Source: Baylisascaris procyonis (Eukaryota > Nematoda > Chromadorea > Rhabditida > Ascarididae). From it: a stretch of DNA of 64,000 bases. The position numbers were made by a program, and so were the translations under genes. Shown one piece after another: positions 34,542 to 64,000 of the stretch (position 1 is the stretch's first letter; every line of letters begins with the position of its first letter). The stretch spans positions 1,430,001-1,494,000 of the forward strand of contig JAZARR010000152.1 in assembly GCA_037389465.1 (NCBI GenBank), in the 5' to 3' direction. The notes beneath the pieces were generated by a model, which did not search any database, was not told where the DNA came from, and saw only the letters and a program-made list of their open reading frames with translations.

Positions 34542-37500
34542 ACTCCTTATCAAACGCTGTCTCTAACAATAGAATATCTCCTATGGATTTGTAAGTATAA
34601 AAATGTTTAAAGTAGTTCCCATAAAATTTAAATTGAGCCAAGAAAATTACTTAAGCTAAGTATTTCCGATTTTAAGTTCCCTTTTTTTCTGCTTGATACT
34701 CAATTATCCAACATTCGTCTCAGCTAATGCTAATAGCACTTATCAGAGAGCCGAAATTAAATGACGCCAAAATTAAAACAATCTCCCTACCTTCAATTTC
34801 CATCTAGCCTCGCCTCTCGAATATGCATCGACCTCGTATCGACTGAACGGGGTGGTGTCGATTGACGGCAACAGTCACGTCCTCGCAAAAATCATAATTG
34901 CTTTCCTGGGTGCAGATGTCATCCCTGAAAGAAAATTCATTATTTAGAGACGAATGTTTTCAGCAATAATTGTTATTTGATTGCGATAATTATTATTTAT
35001 ATTATATTTATTACGCACTTCACTTTGATCGTTGCTCGCTTTTTTTATCGCATAATAACGATAATTTCCATTTGATGTTTTTGTACTATGATCTCATATG
35101 AAAAATCTCCATTGAAAGAAAAGCGAATTTCATACGTAGAAATTTCCTTAATAAATTTTTTTTTGAATAAACTTCTTCAGTATTTTTTGTAATTTTGCCA
35201 ATTAAACTAAATACTCCATCTCGCTGTCCATTATAAAACAAACATCTATACTTTCTGAAGACACTGACCAAATATTTTGGATACCGCTGACTACGACAGC
35301 ATCGGTGACATACACAAAGAACAGCATGTCAAATACCCAAAGGACAGCATCGGTAAGATACCCAAAGGATGACATGATAGGATACCCAACGGACAGCACC
35401 AGTGAGATACCTAAAGGACAGCATCGGTAAGATACCCAAAAAAACATCCATAAAATGCCCAAGGGACAGCATGAGTAGAATACCCTAAGGATAGCATGTA
35501 AGATCCCCAAAGGATAGCATCGGTATGGTGCCCAAAAAACAGTACCGGTGAGATACCCAAGGGATGACATGATAGGATGCCCAACGGATAGCATCAGTGA
35601 GATACGTGAAGGACAGCATCGGTAAGATACGCAAAGGAGAGCATCGGTAGGATACCTAAAGGACAGTATCGGTAAGATACCTAAAAAACAACACCGGTAA
35701 AATGCCCAAGGGACAGCATGAGTAGAATACCCAAAGGACAGCATGTAAGATCCCCAAAGGATGGCATCGGTAAGGTACCCAAAAGACAGTACCGGTGAGA
35801 TACCCAAGGGATAGTATCGGTAGAACACTCAAAGAACAGCATCGGTAAAATATCCAAACAACAATATCGGCAAGATAAGATGCCCGAAAGGCAGCATGGG
35901 TAAGATATAATACCCAAATGACGACATGGGAAAAACATGAATGCTATAAAGAAACAATCGCCTTTATTTAACACGTTGATGCTGTAACAACGCTTTTTTC
36001 ATCACAGAAAAAGAATTCACAAGTAATAAGCACACATATACAGGAATTGGAAGGCATATGATTGGCATTAAGAGCTTCACATTAAGTGAAACAAAGATAT
36101 GCATCATTTATCACGAATAAAATAATTAATAAAAAAGAAAAAATTATAAAACGAACATTTCAAAAAAAAAGGAGAATATAATTTCATCAAAAATTACAGT
36201 TGATAAAATGCTACACAGTCCGCAGTGAATTAATAACCTATAAGCGGCTGGTTACTGGCTATGATATGACGATCAAACAATCGATAAACAATATAGTACC
36301 AACCTTAGACCCCTTCTCTAATGGAGATAATTAAGACGCTTAACCCCCCCCCCCCTACCAATTAATCACAATAGGATTTATTTGAATAAAAAAGGCCCGA
36401 GACGGAAATAATAACCCCTTTTTGTCTTAAAAATTGCATACCTCGATGATGTGGTGCACATTACCGCATACGGTGTAAGGCAGTTTCCTAAAGACCTGAC
36501 GATAGAGGTGACGCAAATGACACCATGCTATCGTACCTCCTTTCTCTTCTTCCTCCCCTCCCCCCCCCCCCCGCCTGTGTGCAAATTTTCTTCTCAAAAA
36601 AGTATCCTTCTATTTCCTTGCAAAGTGTCTGCAAAGTGTCCACTCAAAAAGTACCACTACTGCAAATAGGAAGTATCGATTTTAACAGTTGGAGACATGA
36701 CAATCGGGCTCAGAGGTTCACATAGGATGACTAAATAATCGATGCCATATTTGCCGATATACAACAATAAACCATAGAGGCTAAACAATAAACGTCATTG
36801 AAATGTTGAATATTTTATTAATTTTCTACCCTTTACCCGCATAAAAAATTTGCACTGATTTATATGTATCAATAAATCATATTGTATAGACAATAAAGAT
36901 TAATGGATTGTGCACTGCAGAGGTGACATTTGCTCATAATATTATCGATTTAAAAAAAAAAAATAAAAATAAAAATAAACTATAAAACTGAGATTACCAT
37001 TAAAAAAACATCGAAGTATTTCACCATCAAATATGAATTAAACGATAGCGCTAAACGATATGCCTTAAGTTAAAAATTTATCCGGAAAGTTTGGTCCGCT
37101 GCTAGTGACCAATCCGGGAAAGACTGACCAGTAGCCGCCGACTAAGTTGGAAATTTAACCGGCGAATCTGGAATATTGCTGTGCTCGAAATGACGCTATC
37201 GTTTAACGATGGAACGTTCACTATAATCTTCACTATCACGTTTAGCAACAAAGATGAACTTGCCTTTTTAAATGTGCTAGAAAGAATACAAACAGTCCCT
37301 CCTCCCTCCCCCCCCCCCCCCCCAAAATATTGCATATAAATCTTCATCAAAATTTCCGCTCAAACCACGGATGCGGATTTTTTAATTCCAGTCATTCAAT
37401 ACTTTTCTAGCACTTTACTCGAAACCCAAAAAACCTTAAGTATACTGGGGTCGCTAAAAGAATCCATGCAAAAAGCTGCGATATCCACGCTCATCGCAAC

Positions 37501-37739
37501 ACTGAAGGCAAGTTAATGAACCTTTGCCAACCCGATAGCCAAAGAGAACATTCATAGAACGCATTTGAATAAAATGCATTCCAGCACATAAAAAGATTAC
37601 ATACCTGTACAATAAAACGACAAACGAAGAGAGGATAACAGACGGACTTTGGTATGAGCATCGGAAATATTTCCATCAAATGGGATCCTGAGTCGTTAAA
37701 TAAACACCTACACTCAACGTCCCGAACAGTCGTCGACTC
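34542..37739. other. Intergenic region between two convergent genes
   Basis: It separates the 3' ends of the membrane-protein gene and the IP3 3-kinase gene. No gene seen. It contains the 25-bp minisatellite, an AAAAT-rich patch (about 36950-36980) and C runs at about 36344-36355, 36558-36572 and 37307-37322. Confidence 0.55.
35294..35938. repeat. 25-bp minisatellite, about 25 copies, higher-order
   Basis: The unit resembles GGACAGCATCGGTAAGATAC plus CCAAA. Variant types recur in blocks: the GATGACATGATAGGAT variant at about 35367 and 35564, and the GACAGCATGAGTAGAATACC variant at about 35465 and 35711, each followed by the shortened AGCATGTAAGATCCCC variant. This shows higher-order duplication of about 195-246 bp. 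The minus-strand frame of about 208 codons across it is open only because the unit lacks stops in every frame. Confidence 0.92.
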
Positions 37740-63539
<25,800 letters not shown>

Positions 63540-63710
63540 CTGAAACGTTATTTTCTTTAATAAGCACGCCGGATCATGGAGACGTTTCATGAAAAATAAT
63601 AATTAATTTGCATACTAAACATTGGTTAATTAATTTGCATTTCAAACATTACTACTTAATTAGTCAAATATATATACATATATATGACGAGGTTCTTTTT
63701 CATTTAAATT

Positions 63711-63770
63711 TTAAGCATTGGAGGCATGAGAGGACGAAGCAATTAGATTAGTCTCGCTCTCAGCTCGGAT
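63711..63770 (-). CDS. Possible short terminal or alternative exon
   Basis: A strong acceptor (ATATTTTCAG at 63780-63771) is followed by 19 codons (IRAESETNLIASSSHASNA) and stop TAA in phase 0. It could be the last exon of an upstream gene or an alternative end; a chance acceptor is possible. Confidence 0.25.
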   Translation of the reverse strand: MRAESETNLIASSSHASNA

Positions 63771-64000
63771 CTGAAAATATTTCGTTTGGTGACTACCATG
63801 AGAAAAAACTTCCTAAATTTTAATAAACCTCTCAAAAATTAAGTTTCTTTTGCTAAATTTCACTATGCGTTCTTAAGCAACGTTCTAAAACTTTACTTAT
63901 TCTTATGTATAAAAATTTTGTCGACTTTCACGTAAAAAAATACGTTTCAAAAAAATTTAGTAAACGAAGCATACGGGAATTTTTAATTTCACCAATGTAC

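Noticed and set aside
35294..35938. CRISPR-like array
   Set aside because: Units are contiguous variants without unique spacers, and the window is eukaryotic; it is a minisatellite.
35202..35974. Minus-strand open frame of 208 codons and its neighbour
   Set aside because: It lies exactly over the 25-bp minisatellite, whose unit has no stop in any minus-strand frame, so an open frame is unavoidable.

Overview
The window is AT-rich animal nuclear DNA with few genes and long, repeat-filled introns. A nematode is my best guess. The reasons are the low GC, U-rich acceptors of the TTTTCAG type, a nucleoside diphosphate kinase and an inositol-trisphosphate 3-kinase with nematode-like sequence, and a receptor-like protein built from 10-cysteine repeats that resemble the nematode ET module. 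I cannot name a species. All gene models come from reading splice sites and phase by eye; no transcript or database was consulted. 

Layout. At 1.85-3.08 kb (minus) lies a complete three-exon group I nucleoside diphosphate kinase of 152 aa. From 3.1 to 23.9 kb I see no convincing gene apart from a possible signal-peptide exon at 4.1 kb and a piggyBac-like zinc-finger remnant at 22.2 kb. That stretch is dominated by repeats: a 27-bp minisatellite, an imperfect hairpin at 7.1 kb, a palindrome of about 540 bp centred at 8.63 kb, a 3.5-kb AT-only hexamer-based satellite (12.8-16.3 kb) and a G-quadruplex-prone G tract. At 23.96-34.16 kb (plus) lies a complete eight-exon gene for a predicted 506-aa type I membrane protein: signal peptide, three cysteine-rich modules (the third lacks four cysteines), a long Lys/Glu-rich stalk, one membrane helix and a short tail. 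Its introns hold a 520-bp foldback element flanked by TA and a tandem array of about 160-bp units. 

From 34.2 to 37.7 kb there is an intergenic region with a 25-bp minisatellite in higher-order arrangement. From 37.74 to 63.54 kb (minus) runs an inositol-1,4,5-trisphosphate 3-kinase. Its catalytic domain (seven exons, 295 codons) is secure. Several upstream exons (47.8, 49.6, 53.0, 55.7, 63.4 kb), all in compatible phase 0, are likely or possible alternative N-termini. Inside its introns are plus-strand coding-like pieces (43.3, 44.1, 44.9, 52.2, 54.4, 59.6 kb), some of which may be nested exons or decayed elements. 

The three solid genes have no obvious functional link. The kinase acts in calcium/IP3 signalling, the NDPK in nucleotide balance, and the membrane protein has no role I can assign. 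The most unusual features are structural: two half-kilobase palindromes, a set of short near-perfect snap-back hairpins that mostly share an 8-nt spacer, and several minisatellites whose frames stay open and mimic proteins.
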